This document shows positions 25,921-33,627 of a stretch of DNA of 41,641 nt, in pieces. Source of the stretch: Myxacorys chilensis ATA2-1-KO14 (GTDB taxonomy: Bacteria; Cyanobacteriota; Cyanobacteriia; Leptolyngbyales; Leptolyngbyaceae); the NCBI GenBank assembly GCA_019359275.1, contig JAHHHP010000047.1, positions 1 through 41,641 on the forward strand, given 5' to 3'. A program made the position numbers and the translations under genes. The notes below the pieces were generated by a model that ran no database searches, was not told the DNA's origin, and was given only the letters and a program-made list of their open reading frames with translations. Numbering within the stretch: the first letter of the stretch is position 1; every line of letters starts with the position of its first letter.

Positions 25921-27861
25921 TTGAAACGAGCAGTTCCGCAAGATGCAAATTCAGTTCCTTTGCACGGCACCGATGCCGAAGCTGTAGAGGAGCACCCCAG
26001 GCAGACGCTCCCAGAGGATAATCGCCGTGCTTGTACCTCTGCTGCTATGATAGGACTTGCGATATCAGTAGGAGCTTATGGCTTATTAGCCCCTCAGAAA
26101 GGCGATAATGCATCTGCTGCTGAGCCAACATCGGACGCAATTAATGCAGAGCGCAACTCCGCAGAACCCACAGGGCAAGCCTCCTTTAAGGTTGTTGCTG
26201 AGCCTACACTAGCCAATTCCACGTCCTCTGTTCAGCCGACTGTAACCAAGTCCATTTCAATTGCATCTTCATCACAGCCTAGAACCGTTAACCACGCCGT
26301 TCAAGATGGGCAAACTCTCTGGAAAATTGCAGAACTCTATGGCATTGACGTCGCAAAATTGGCAGCCTCGAATAGCCTCCAGGTCAATGCAGTTCTAGAC
26401 GTTGGACAAGTTTTACAAGTTCCTTCTGATGCTCAGGTGACCATCCCTCAACTGGCGGTCAAGCAGATGCCTGAACTGAAGCAGGTTCCTACGATTCCGG
26501 CAATTCCCGTCGCATTAAATTCAATTCCCAACAATGCGGCATCGGAATCCACTTTACAAACGCTTCCCAAGGCTAAGCAGCCCAATGCTCTGAGCAGTTT
26601 GAAGCAAAATCGAGACCGTCTAAAGCAGAGTCTGGCGGAGTTGAAGTCTGAGGAGTCTACTAACGTTGCCCAAGCAGTTCCCGAAGTGAATTCCACTACG
26701 GATACTCAACTTGAAGCAGCAAACTTAGCGCCCTACCAAGTGCAGAAAGGCGAAACGCTTTCAGCGATCGCGCAAAGCCGTGGCGTCTCTATGGCTGAGT
26801 TAGCGAAGCTAAACCAGCTAAGCAATCCTAATCTGCTAAAAGCAAATCAGGTCATTCAGGTTCCTCAAGCTACACTGACAGCTCAACCCGCAGGGATGTC
26901 TGCACCACGTCAGGCTGCTGTTGCAATACCAGTTGTTCCTAGTCTAGCTGCAACTCAGAATGTAGATAGTGCTTCAGTTCCTCTTGCCGTTGGAGGAGAT
27001 GCTCAACAGTTTGCCTTTGGCGGAGCAAATAGCAAAAGCTCTAGTGCAGACTCAGTGTCCTACAATGCCGGTCAGCGAGGTAGTTCTCCGTATGTGAACA
27101 GCTTGATGTCTGAGATTGCTAAACTGCGCCAGAGCTATCAGTCGCGAGCAGCCGCTCAAAAGCTGAAGCCATCTGCAAAAATCTCGGTTCCAAATATATC
27201 TGCTGCTCCTCGCCGTGAAAATCCAGAATTTAAGGCTAGCCGTCGGTTAGCAGCATTGCAGACAGAAGCTCGGAGTGTTAAGCGGCCAAGCTCTAAAATG
27301 GAAGCGATGTTGGCAGATGCCCCCAAGCCTAAACAGCAATTGGTTGCAACCTCTGCTCTAGGGTCTGAAACCTACACTCCTTTGATTCGCACTCAGGTAG
27401 GTAAGGCCGTTTCTCCAAATCTCCCTCCTTTAGGCAAGTCAGATAGCTATTTACCGAATGCTACTGATGGTCGCTTTAAAGGGTATGCGTGGCCTGCTAA
27501 AGGTGTTCTGACCTCTCCATATGGCTGGCGTTGGGGTCGCATGCACAAAGGAATTGACATTGCAGGTCCTGTTGGGACTCCCATTGTTGCTGCTGCTCCT
27601 GGTAAAGTTGTGACAGCAGGTTGGAATGATGGTGGCTACGGTAATTTGGTCGAGGTTGAGCATAGTGACGGTAGTGTTACTCTGTACGCCCACAATAGCC
27701 GTGTTTTAGTTCGGGTAGGTCAACAGGTCACCCAAGGTCAGCAAATTGCGCTAATGGGCAGCACGGGTTACAGTACGGGTCCTCATTCCCACTTTGAGGT
27801 ACATGTGCCGGGACGGGGTGCTGTTAATCCGATCGCATACCTGCCTCAATCTCGTGGCTAA
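25921..27861 (+). CDS. LysM-LysM-M23 cell-wall endopeptidase (NlpD/murein hydrolase type)
   Basis: From TTG 25921 (MKRAVPQD) the protein has 646 residues; the start is set by a perfect AGGAGG. A membrane-spanning or signal helix lies at about 38-57 (AAMIGLAISVGAYGLLAP). LysM domains are at about 122-168 (HAVQDGQTLWKIAELYG) and 271-315 (YQVQKGETLSAIAQSRG). A long low-complexity Ala/Ser/Gln linker follows. A C-terminal M23 domain covers about the last 115 residues, with HKGIDIAG, LYAHN and HSHFEVHVPG holding the zinc-binding His and Asp residues. It would bind glycan and cut peptide bridges in the periplasm, as in septal or hormogonium remodelling. A strong terminator follows. Confidence 0.9.
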   Translation: MKRAVPQDANSVPLHGTDAEAVEEHPRQTLPEDNRRACTSAAMIGLAISVGAYGLLAPQKGDNASAAEPTSDAINAERNSAEPTGQASFKVVAEPTLANSTSSVQPTVTKSISIASSSQPRTVNHAVQDGQTLWKIAELYGIDVAKLAASNSLQVNAVLDVGQVLQVPSDAQVTIPQLAVKQMPELKQVPTIPAIPVALNSIPNNAASESTLQTLPKAKQPNALSSLKQNRDRLKQSLAELKSEESTNVAQAVPEVNSTTDTQLEAANLAPYQVQKGETLSAIAQSRGVSMAELAKLNQLSNPNLLKANQVIQVPQATLTAQPAGMSAPRQAAVAIPVVPSLAATQNVDSASVPLAVGGDAQQFAFGGANSKSSSADSVSYNAGQRGSSPYVNSLMSEIAKLRQSYQSRAAAQKLKPSAKISVPNISAAPRRENPEFKASRRLAALQTEARSVKRPSSKMEAMLADAPKPKQQLVATSALGSETYTPLIRTQVGKAVSPNLPPLGKSDSYLPNATDGRFKGYAWPAKGVLTSPYGWRWGRMHKGIDIAGPVGTPIVAAAPGKVVTAGWNDGGYGNLVEVEHSDGSVTLYAHNSRVLVRVGQQVTQGQQIALMGSTGYSTGPHSHFEVHVPGRGAVNPIAYLPQSRG

Positions 27862-27877
27862 AGATATCGCTAGTTTG

Positions 27878-27925
27878 TGATTTATGAAAGGAGATCTAGT
27901 CTTACAGATCTCCTTTCATAAATCA
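27878..27925 (+). terminator. 20-bp perfect hairpin after the M23 gene
   Basis: TGATTTATGAAAGGAGATCT (27878-27897) pairs perfectly with 27906-27925 around the loop AGTCTTAC. It lies 16 bases past the stop and separates the M23 gene from the tRNA. It has no long T tract. Confidence 0.75.
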
Positions 27926-27979
27926 GTGCAGCGTAGCATTAACCTCGCGAAGATGCTATACTGTCTAAGCAAATGATTC

Positions 27980-28052
27980 GGCTCAGTAGCTCAGTGGTTA
28001 GAGCAGGGGACTCATAAGCCCAAGGTCGCAAGTTCAAATCTCGCCTGAGCCA
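27980..28052 (+). tRNA. tRNA with CAT anticodon (Met or lysidine-type Ile)
   Basis: A 73-base gene folds as a cloverleaf: acceptor GGCTCAG/CTGAGCC, D-stem GCTC/GAGC, anticodon loop CTCATAA (anticodon CAT), T loop TTCAAAT, discriminator A. CCA is not encoded. The anticodon stem is weak: GGG/CCC in the middle with A-G mismatches at both ends (27-43 and 31-39). The T stem has one A-C mismatch (51-63). The D arm with AGTGGTTA resembles tRNA-Ile2 as well as elongator Met, so the amino acid is not settled. It lies 48 bases before the integrase stop and is a natural integration site. Confidence 0.9.
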
Positions 28053-28099
28053 TACGTTTCAGAATTTCTAACTTGATATTTTGAGGCAGTTTCATTACC

Positions 28100-29005
28100 T
28101 CAGAACTCTGGAATTTCCATCATCGGTTTTCGTGCCGCATAGTGGCGGTAGATGACATCGGGTGAATTTCCCACCAGTGCCGCGACGTCTTTCACTTCAA
28201 TTCCCGCTTCCAATGCCAGCGTAATGAACGTGTGACGGCAGTGCTTCAGTGGCAAGTATTCTCTCACAACTTTCTCATCGACTAATTCTTCTACCACGGG
28301 CCTCCAGGTGCGATTGAGAACATTGTGTGAGTCGATCGCGTGTCCCTTCGGTGAGAGAAAGACGAATGAATCGACCCGTTCGATGCGTTGCAACAGTTCC
28401 ACCAAGCGCGGGTTGCATGGGAAGTCACGCTGTCGGTGAGTTTTGATATCTCCCAAGATGCGTGTGTCAGAGGGCAATGCTTCACAGAATCGCACCCGTG
28501 AGTCGTTTGTTGAAACGTTCTTCCAGTGCAGAGCATTGGCTTCTTCCAGCCGACAGCCGGTCCAGAAGAGGAACCGGAGATAGGGCAGATAGAAGGAATG
28601 AGGAACTTGCGAGTAGGGATTGACATACAGATCCTCGGCGATCGCACTCAAAATGCAATCTCGTTCCCCGGCGGTAAAGGCTCGCCTGTCCTGGTTGGAC
28701 CGCTTCCGAAAGTCCTTATGGAGTCCCTCGAACGGATTGGATGGAAGATAGCGCGATCTCACGGCCCAATCACAGCAGGCAGAGAATTGTTGCAGCATCC
28801 GCCTGCAAGTTTCGGATGAGTAGCGCTGCATGATCCAACCCCTCACCGCAATCTCATCCTCTAGCTCTGGCATAGAGGCAACCCGTTTCGAGATTTTGCC
28901 GTAGTCCCGTTTGATCGTGGACGGTTCAAGCTGGTGGGATTGAAACTCACTGTAGGCGAGCCACAGTTGAAGCAACGCGTAGGAGTTGACGCTGTGCCGT
29001 CGCAT
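28100..29005 (-). CDS. Tyrosine recombinase (integrase)
   Basis: A 301-residue phage-type integrase. The core-binding N-terminal half covers about 1-105. The catalytic half has box I TGCRLEEAN (Arg152), Lys188 in GDIKTHRQRDFP, box II LPLKHCRHTFITLALEAG with Arg257, and a final VGNSPDVIYRHYA with the likely nucleophile Tyr289. Two usual residues differ: the His three before Arg257 is Lys254 (with His255 next to it), and the His/Trp before the tyrosine is Asn280. The gene ends 48 bases from the tRNA, which is the classical place for an integrase. It starts 11 bases after the primase stop, so the two are co-transcribed. Confidence 0.9.
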   Translation of the reverse strand: MRRHSVNSYALLQLWLAYSEFQSHQLEPSTIKRDYGKISKRVASMPELEDEIAVRGWIMQRYSSETCRRMLQQFSACCDWAVRSRYLPSNPFEGLHKDFRKRSNQDRRAFTAGERDCILSAIAEDLYVNPYSQVPHSFYLPYLRFLFWTGCRLEEANALHWKNVSTNDSRVRFCEALPSDTRILGDIKTHRQRDFPCNPRLVELLQRIERVDSFVFLSPKGHAIDSHNVLNRTWRPVVEELVDEKVVREYLPLKHCRHTFITLALEAGIEVKDVAALVGNSPDVIYRHYAARKPMMEIPEF

Positions 29006-29016
29006 GGCTTCTTATC

Positions 29017-31443
29017 CTAAACCCTCACCTTGCGGAGGTCTGTTATTGAATAGGTTTGATTGACTACCCAGGATTTGTGTTTGACGGTCGCCAAACCGTT
29101 ATGAATCTCCACGATTTCTAACTGTCGGTCACCGCACATTACTCCAGCTGGACCGTACGAGCCGCGATAGAGGACAAAATCTCCGACCCGGAGGGCTGTC
29201 AATAAAGGGTCGATCCTCCTGTTTTCGGTGTGACAGTTTGCGCCAACTCGCGCCAACAACGGATCGCTCTGTTGACACATGGAATCGCTTTCACTGTCTA
29301 CGTCACAGCTTTGCGCCAACACCCTAGAACTTTTTTCAAAAAGGTGATCATTTGGCGAAAAGTGATCACCTTTCTCTCGCGAAGAATTTTCTTCTACCCC
29401 TGCTTCGTGATCACTTTTGGGTGAATTGATCACTTTTAAACCTAGAGCACTATCTTTTATATTTTGTTGGCGCAAGCTTGTATCGCCTGCCCCGTCTGGG
29501 TTCTGGTGCGCCAACAACCCATCTAGCTGTTGGCACAAGTTGGCGCTACGGCGGTATTGTGCCAGTTGGCGACCTTTTCCCCCCTGTTTTTCCACCATAT
29601 CCTCTCGCTGAAGTCTGTAGAGAATTGTGCTCACTGACCCCGCGTTAAAGCCAAGTGCTTGCGAAAGTTCGGGAATTGTTGCCTGCCCAACCAGGTTGAA
29701 ATGATCTAAGATTTGCTGCTTCATATCTCCATCGACACGCGGATTCCAATTGCCCAGCAAGCGCCATTCGAGGGTGTCAGGGTTGATTTGCACCTTCAAG
29801 TCCAGTTGGTCAGTCCAGCCGTTCTCGCTGATCAGTCGGTAGTTGCGATCGTCGGGAATCATCACCATCGCGCCTCGGCATGTCGAGCGGATGGAGGAGT
29901 TGCCGCGCAGCATGTTGAAGGGGTCTTGCCCTTCCTCAATCACCGCTTTGGAGACGTGATGAGTTACGAGAACGCAGATGTTTTTATCCCGTGCCATCTG
30001 TTGCAAGGGTTCGAGGACACGCCCCATCTCAGAGCTACTCTCCTTCACGTTGTCATTTCGCACTCGGCTGAGGGTGTCGAGAACCAATAGCCTCACATCG
30101 CCAATCTCGTCGATCAGTTCTCCCAGGTCGTTTAACTCAGAGAGTTTAAATTCGTTGAACCAGTACACGGGCAAGTCGTAGCCCCACTGTTCCCAGCCTT
30201 GCGCCGTCTGTCGGTACTTCACCTTTGTTTCGCCGTCCTCACAGTTGACATACACGACTGAGCCTTGAGTAGTGGGCCGGTCGAGAAAGTTGCTACCCGT
30301 GGCGATCGCTTTCGCTAAGGTCAAGCAAAAGAGCGATTTACCTGTTCTAGGAGGCGTGCCGAGAATGAAGAGTTCGTTCGGTGTCAGCAGGTCAGGCACG
30401 AGCCAATCAATGTAATCTGCCGCTCGCTCAATCAAGTCACGGTTCTTTACCATCCGGGCTCGCAGCGGGTTGACTCGTGATTTCTGCTCTTTCAGTTGAG
30501 GCGTCGCAGCTGCCGCAGCTGCTGTCTTGAAGTCCTCTACCCCATAGCCGGCATCAATAGCGTTTGATACGTCCCAGCCTTTCACCTCGCAGTCATCCGG
30601 CATCGGCACTAAGGCAATTTTGGCTCGCTCTCCTAATGCTTTGGCAACCTTGAGCGCTCCCACCTCACCGGGCAGCTCCCCGCTCGGCAGTGGTTTGTCA
30701 TTGCGATCGTAGAAGATGACCACTTCTCCGGGTAGCAGGTCGAGTTGATCTTGCGTTGGGACATTGCCAGCGCCGCTCGTAAACGTGGCACAAGCGATTG
30801 GCGCGTCAGCTTGTGCCAGCAGTGCCCCCAATCGAATGGCATCCCACTCCCCTTCACAGAGGTAGGTTGTTTTCGCTTCAACCGGTAGCCAGGTGAACCA
30901 GACGCTATTAGGAATGCCGTATTGAGACCACGGTTTATAGCCATCGGGCTGTTGCTCTGCTGAGAGCCAAGGGGCGAGGCGCTTCTTCTGGTAGAACTGT
31001 GTGCCGTGGAAATTGGCGGGAATCGGAATCGTGATGGCTGGAAGATGCTGACCGTTGTTCACCTTGGCTCTCGAGATGCCAATCCGATGACGCACAATTA
31101 GTCCCTCATCGATGCCGCGATCGTGCAGCCACTGCTTCGCAGGTCCGTCTGATTGCAGCAAGCGATCGCACGCTTCTTTTACCTTTTGAGGCGAGACGGT
31201 GATGTTGGCTGTGGGTTTGGCGATTGCCGTTGGAATGATTCGTTCTTTCTCGGCCCCCAGCGCTTCTCGAATCTGTTGGGGAGTGCAACCGCGATGGCAT
31301 TTGTAAGCGCCGTCGGTATGGGGAACGAGGGAGAGGTTTAACTTCGTGTCATTGCCTTTGGAGAGAATGCAAGAGGGGCATTCGGCTCGACCTTTAGCGT
31401 TGAATTGAATGTGATTGCGAATGTCGAAGAGGGAGGCTACCAT
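29017..31443 (-). CDS. TOPRIM primase with RecA-like helicase/ATPase domain
   Basis: An 808-residue replication protein. The N-terminal zinc-ribbon has Cys22, Cys25 (ECPSC) and Cys49/Cys53 (YKCHRGC), as in DnaG/phage primases. A TOPRIM-like domain follows at about 190-275 (TTYLCEGEWDAIRLGAL with Glu197; VVIFYDRND with Asp246). Then comes an AAA_25/RepA-type ATPase with Walker A GTPPRTGKS (362-370) and Walker B RLLVLDTLSR (Asp456), a winged-helix-like segment about 575-625 (VGQATIPELSQALGF), and a low-complexity linker before the C-terminal basic domain. It should unwind DNA and make primers for the element's replication. It is the largest gene of the element. Confidence 0.85.
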   Translation of the reverse strand: MVASLFDIRNHIQFNAKGRAECPSCILSKGNDTKLNLSLVPHTDGAYKCHRGCTPQQIREALGAEKERIIPTAIAKPTANITVSPQKVKEACDRLLQSDGPAKQWLHDRGIDEGLIVRHRIGISRAKVNNGQHLPAITIPIPANFHGTQFYQKKRLAPWLSAEQQPDGYKPWSQYGIPNSVWFTWLPVEAKTTYLCEGEWDAIRLGALLAQADAPIACATFTSGAGNVPTQDQLDLLPGEVVIFYDRNDKPLPSGELPGEVGALKVAKALGERAKIALVPMPDDCEVKGWDVSNAIDAGYGVEDFKTAAAAAATPQLKEQKSRVNPLRARMVKNRDLIERAADYIDWLVPDLLTPNELFILGTPPRTGKSLFCLTLAKAIATGSNFLDRPTTQGSVVYVNCEDGETKVKYRQTAQGWEQWGYDLPVYWFNEFKLSELNDLGELIDEIGDVRLLVLDTLSRVRNDNVKESSSEMGRVLEPLQQMARDKNICVLVTHHVSKAVIEEGQDPFNMLRGNSSIRSTCRGAMVMIPDDRNYRLISENGWTDQLDLKVQINPDTLEWRLLGNWNPRVDGDMKQQILDHFNLVGQATIPELSQALGFNAGSVSTILYRLQREDMVEKQGGKGRQLAQYRRSANLCQQLDGLLAHQNPDGAGDTSLRQQNIKDSALGLKVINSPKSDHEAGVEENSSREKGDHFSPNDHLFEKSSRVLAQSCDVDSESDSMCQQSDPLLARVGANCHTENRRIDPLLTALRVGDFVLYRGSYGPAGVMCGDRQLEIVEIHNGLATVKHKSWVVNQTYSITDLRKVRV

Positions 31444-31534
31444 TGATTTAATTGCATGAGGGTAGGTGGTTTCACCGTTGTACTGAAGGGCACATCGTGA
31501 AACCGTGAGCGAAGATCCGAGCTTTCGAGCATCT

Positions 31535-31575
31535 AAAAAAGGGGGAGGAGTGGTAGTGACACTCTTTCCCCTTTT
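31535..31575 (-). terminator. Rho-independent terminator upstream of the primase gene
   Basis: On the minus strand AAAAGGGG and GAGTG pair with CACTC and CCCC(C)TTTT. The hairpin is followed by TTTTTTAG. It would stop transcripts from the small gene at 31855-31592 before they enter the primase gene. Confidence 0.65.
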
Positions 31576-31591
31576 GCGTTTCAGGTCAGTT

Positions 31592-31855
31592 TTAGGTGTG
31601 GACGCTGTGTAGCCCAGCCGTAATCTTGGTAATCAGTCCCAGAACTCCACGGATGCTGATTTGGTTGACGACCATCAGGAACTTTCTGGGGAGCAAGTTG
31701 CTCTGCACGTCTGCAAGGTCGCCATTGTGAACCAGATGGCCCAGGACGACGAGTGCTTCTGCCTTTTGGGCGTAACTGAACTGCTCGAGGTCCGTGCCCC
31801 ATTCGGCGGCAATAGCTTCGAGGATGGCTGCGTCTGATAGTTGTCGAGTCTGCAT
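31592..31855 (-). CDS. Unrecognised small protein of the element (87 aa)
   Basis: An 87-residue protein of likely helical fold (MQTRQLSDAAILEAIAAEWG, EQFSYAQKAEALVVLGHLV). Its sequence is more protein-like than the overlapping frame at 31581-31874. It is the first leftward gene from the divergent control region, opposite the XRE regulator, the place of a Cro- or excisionase-like gene in lysogenic elements. No DNA-binding motif is obvious. It has no clear ribosome site. Confidence 0.5.
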   Translation of the reverse strand: MQTRQLSDAAILEAIAAEWGTDLEQFSYAQKAEALVVLGHLVHNGDLADVQSNLLPRKFLMVVNQISIRGVLGLITKITAGLHSVHT

Positions 31856-31894
31856 AGTTTATTTTTGAGCTCAAGTGTTTTGGTTAAAGCTACT

Positions 31895-31910
31895 GATTAC
31901 GGCGGTAATC
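31895..31910. promoter_or_regulatory. Short dyad before the leftward gene
   Basis: GATTAC-GGCG-GTAATC is a perfect 6-bp inverted repeat, 40 bases upstream of the leftward start at 31855. It may be an operator. Confidence 0.4.
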
Positions 31911-31952
31911 CGTAGGCATTCCGTCACCCCCTTGAGGGATGATTTTTGATAG

Positions 31953-31988
31953 CCACGCGGGGAGGAACAGCAATCTTGCCCCGCGTGG
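31953..31988. promoter_or_regulatory. 10-bp perfect hairpin in the divergent control region
   Basis: CCACGCGGGG (31953-31962) pairs with CCCCGCGTGG (31979-31988) across 16 bases. It lies in the middle of the region between the divergent genes and may form a cruciform or an RNA stem in the leftward leader. Confidence 0.45.
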
Positions 31989-32005
31989 ATGTCGTCCATC
32001 AAATA

Positions 32006-32050
32006 TATACGAGCCAATCAGTACTAATTGACTCGTATACGAGTTAACTC
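32006..32050. promoter_or_regulatory. Clustered dyads, likely operator of the XRE regulator
   Basis: TATACGAG (32006-32013) is mirrored by CTCGTATA (32032-32039), with CAAT/ATTG pairing inside. CTCGTATACGAG (32032-32043) is itself a palindrome that adds a third TACGAG half-site. GAGTTAACTC (32041-32050) is another perfect palindrome. All end within 5 bases of the regulator's ATG, so a bound protein would block its own transcription. Confidence 0.65.
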
Positions 32051-32054
32051 TAAT

Positions 32055-32303
32055 ATGAGTGAAGCGAATGATCAACCATTGACGCTGATGAAAGTTAGAA
32101 CGCACGCAGGCTTAACCCAACGGCAATTAGCCGATCTTCTTGGTGTGACCATCTCTACCGTGAGTAACTGGGAACGAGGTGTTCAAGTGCCTCGCTTAAC
32201 GTTCTTACAGACGAAGCGAATTATGGACGCTACAGGGATGTCCATTGATGAGTTGGTAGAAGCGTTCAACAATACTTACTCAAGCAAAAGCGCTGAAGCC
32301 TAA
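32055..32303 (+). CDS. XRE-family helix-turn-helix regulator
   Basis: An 82-residue Cro/CI-type regulator. The five-helix domain is clear: LMKVRTHAGLTQRQLADLLG, then VTISTVSNWERGVQVPRL as the recognition part. The ATG at 32055 (MSEANDQ) is preferred over TTG 32028, because 32028 lies inside the operator-like dyads. There is no ribosome site before the ATG, and the dyads are so near that a leaderless transcript is possible. It probably represses its own gene and the leftward genes that include the primase and integrase. Confidence 0.85.
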   Translation: MSEANDQPLTLMKVRTHAGLTQRQLADLLGVTISTVSNWERGVQVPRLTFLQTKRIMDATGMSIDELVEAFNNTYSSKSAEA

Positions 32304-32321
32304 CTCAAATGCTTCAGCGCT
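32289..32321 (+). terminator. 11-bp hairpin at the stop of the XRE gene
   Basis: AGCGCTGAAGC (32289-32299) pairs with GCTTCAGCGCT (32311-32321), spanning the stop codon. No T tract follows, so it may weaken rather than end transcription. Confidence 0.5.
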
Positions 32322-32461
32322 CGATCACTACTTAATGAGGAGGTGCATCAAAGACTCGATAGAGCCAGGCGGAAGCGGTCACTTCCCCCGGCGGCGCTCC
32401 GTAGTTCAGTTACCACTACAGAGATTTAGATTATGCCTGTTCTATTTGTAAAAGGTTCAAC

Positions 32462-32503
32462 AAAAGAGCGATCGCACCTTGGTAGCAGTGCGATCGCTCT
32501 TTT
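32462..32503 (+). terminator. 16-bp terminator hairpin built from two HIP1 sites
   Basis: AAAAGAGCGATCGCAC (32462-32477) pairs perfectly with GTGCGATCGCTCTTTT (32488-32503) and ends in a T run. Each arm contains GCGATCGC. It separates the XRE gene from the four downstream genes. Confidence 0.85.
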
Positions 32504-32529
32504 TCGTTCATCTACTAGGGCTACCTAAC

Positions 32530-32841
32530 ATGCCAAACATTGACAAGCACAGATCACCCCCAGCGTGGCAACACAAAGCCCCACGGCCTTATGACTTCCC
32601 GACCTATAACCATGAGGGGAAGGACTTTCACTTAATCCCGACCGAAGTGTTTAACCAAATGCAGGCCGAGAAAATTGACCGAACCTGGTTAGCGATCGGC
32701 GTCTGCGCCGTGGCGATCGCTGGGGTCACGGCTGCCATCACGAGCAAAATTTCGGCCCCGGCTCCGATGGTGGTCGAGAAACCTACCATCGTCGAAAAGC
32801 AGGTTGTAGTTCCGACTAATTGTCTACTGTTCTGTAAATAG
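32530..32841 (+). CDS. Small single-pass membrane protein of the element
   Basis: A 103-residue protein from ATG 32530; an upstream TTG at 32479 lies inside the terminator and is unlikely. The first 50 residues are soluble and Pro/His-rich (KAPRPYDFPTYNHEGKDF). One membrane helix covers about 53-72 (WLAIGVCAVAIAGVTAAIT). A short Pro/Val-rich tail (EKPTIVEKQVVVP) follows and ends with two cysteines. I do not recognise the family. It is the first gene of a rightward block of four. Confidence 0.6.
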   Translation: MPNIDKHRSPPAWQHKAPRPYDFPTYNHEGKDFHLIPTEVFNQMQAEKIDRTWLAIGVCAVAIAGVTAAITSKISAPAPMVVEKPTIVEKQVVVPTNCLLFCK

Positions 32842-32849
32842 AGGTTCTT

Positions 32850-33335
32850 ATGATGAGATTAGGTCAAACAAGAAGCGGCAATAGCAGCAAAGCTGGGGGT
32901 ATGACTCCTAACGATGTGATGCAGGTTGTGTCGGGCGCTCCGACTCCTTGGAATCCTGGCGACAATAGCGAGATTAGAACCCAGGAAGTCATTTCAAAGC
33001 ATCAGAACTTCACGAAGAAAGAGGCCGATCAGTTGCGAGTGAAAGCCGCAACGCGAACCAAACAATCGAAGGACAATCGAGCCGCCTATGCTGCACTTCG
33101 CAAGATTGAGACGGCTGACGTTCGCGATCAAGTGGCGTTTAGAGGCTACCAAACCACGGTGGCCCGTGCCGTTGCTGGTAAGAAGGGGGCCGATGTTGCG
33201 AAAGCTAAGGTTCTAGCGAACCTCACTCCCACTTATGCGGGAATGGGCTACACGTTGGGAGCGGCTCAATCTGAAGCGGCAGTGAGAGTGCAAGAGTTGC
33301 AGGCTCTGCACAGTGAAGTCAACAAGCGTTGGTAA
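32850..33335 (+). CDS. Unrecognised soluble basic protein of the element (161 aa)
   Basis: A 161-residue protein with a disordered Gly/Ser-rich start and a long, basic, Ala/Lys-rich helical part (KKEADQLRVKAATRTKQSK, EAAVRVQELQALHSEV). AGAGG precedes the ATG, eight bases after the previous stop. A second ATG at 32853 could also start. The composition would suit a DNA- or structure-binding protein, but no family is recognised. Confidence 0.6.
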   Translation: MMRLGQTRSGNSSKAGGMTPNDVMQVVSGAPTPWNPGDNSEIRTQEVISKHQNFTKKEADQLRVKAATRTKQSKDNRAAYAALRKIETADVRDQVAFRGYQTTVARAVAGKKGADVAKAKVLANLTPTYAGMGYTLGAAQSEAAVRVQELQALHSEVNKRW

Positions 33336-33357
33336 TTGTTCTAAGAGGAATCTAAAT

Positions 33358-33627
33358 ATGTTCAAATTGGCTAGACTGGCTACCCTCGCGGGGTTCGGTC
33401 TAGCCATTAGTTCTTTATTAGGGCTAATGGCTAGACACATTCCCCCGATCGGCGTGGGCCTCTGGGTCGTGTTCATTCTTCTCGCGGTGTCGGTTCTGAT
33501 GGCTTATTTTGCAGGGCCATTGCTGGATCAGCACTTTGGATGGAGTGACGACACGACACTAGGGGCAGCGATCGGGGTGGCGGGAACTTATTTTTTAGGG
33601 GGGCTGATCGGATGGTTAGTTTCTTGA
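33358..33627 (+). CDS. Small multi-pass membrane protein of the element (89 aa)
   Basis: The start ATG 33358 (MFKLARLATLAG) has AGAGGA upstream; a longer frame from 33313 overlaps the previous gene. The protein is almost wholly hydrophobic with about three helices (LAISSLLGLMARH, VGLWVVFILLAVSVLMAYF, IGVAGTYFLGGLIGWLV). It overlaps the next gene by 16 bases, which suggests coupled translation. The family is not recognised; small size and hydrophobicity would fit a holin, channel or coat-like protein, but nothing proves that. Confidence 0.6.
   Translation: MFKLARLATLAGFGLAISSLLGLMARHIPPIGVGLWVVFILLAVSVLMAYFAGPLLDQHFGWSDDTTLGAAIGVAGTYFLGGLIGWLVS

Noticed and set aside
31581..31874. 97-residue leftward frame overlapping the small element gene
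   Set aside because: The overlapping 87-residue frame has better protein character; the longer one is Arg/Ser/Pro-rich as expected of a shadow.
32433..32530. 31-residue frame starting at 32433
   Set aside because: It is contained in the terminator hairpin and has no ribosome site.
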